From positions 1 to 13,851 of the forward strand of contig CAZYYO010000059.1 of NCBI GenBank assembly GCA_964650965.1: a stretch of 13,851 bases of DNA. The letters run 5' to 3'. This DNA comes from CAZYYO01 sp964650965 (GTDB lineage Bacteria; Bacillota; Clostridia; Lachnospirales; Lachnospiraceae). A program made the position numbers and the translations under genes. Positions 13,827-13,851 of this stretch are shown one piece after another. Within the stretch, counting starts at the first letter, position 1. Every line of letters starts with the position of its first letter. The notes beneath the pieces are model-generated. The model worked only from the letters and a program-made list of their open reading frames with translations. It had not been told where the DNA came from and did no database searches.

Positions 13827-13851
13827 TGCATCTAGAATAAAAATCTGATAA

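Overview
The window looks like chromosomal DNA of a low-to-mid GC anaerobic Firmicute, most likely a Lachnospiraceae-type Clostridium. The evidence is the gene families themselves (a NifU-like scaffold of the kind paired with GGGtGRT proteins, QueH, archaeal/fungal-type Asd, PotABCD), strong AGGAG-type ribosome binding sites, and AT-rich spacers with good sigma-A-like promoters. No phage, CRISPR or transposase gene is visible, and most of the window is core metabolism.

Positions 1-5431, all minus strand. A well-formed promoter at 5403-5431 reads into a run of closely packed genes: an ATPase_2/DUF234-type protein with degenerate active sites, DNA topoisomerase III (topB), a lone left-handed beta-helix acetyltransferase resembling the C-terminal half of GlmU, and a small zinc-ribbon/TM2 membrane protein. 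After a 148-bp spacer comes a NifU-like Fe-S scaffold gene cut by the window edge. An intercistronic hairpin lies before the TM2 gene.

Positions 5441-9219, all minus strand. asd (aspartate-semialdehyde dehydrogenase) has its own strong terminator and a distinctive leader carrying a 20-bp palindrome and a tandem 21-bp repeat. Upstream of it is an apparent three-gene unit: a four-helix membrane protein of unknown function, queH (queuosine synthesis) and argH (arginine synthesis), expressed from a promoter at 9191-9219.

Positions 9238-13851, plus strand. A tRNA-Thr(CGT) gene with its own promoter and terminator is followed by about 700 bp with no convincing gene. This spacer has two parts: an AT-rich stretch with 11-bp tandem repeats and a hairpin, then a stretch rich in nested inverted repeats built on G5/C5 runs. 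The potABCD operon follows: ATPase, two permeases and a lipoprotein binding protein, together a polyamine ABC importer. The four genes overlap or are tightly spaced, with a small hairpin between potC and potD.

The most noteworthy observations are the doubly degenerate ATPase ahead of topB, the operator-like palindrome and tandem repeats before asd, and the structured spacer between the tRNA and potA. I see no clear undescribed multi-gene system.
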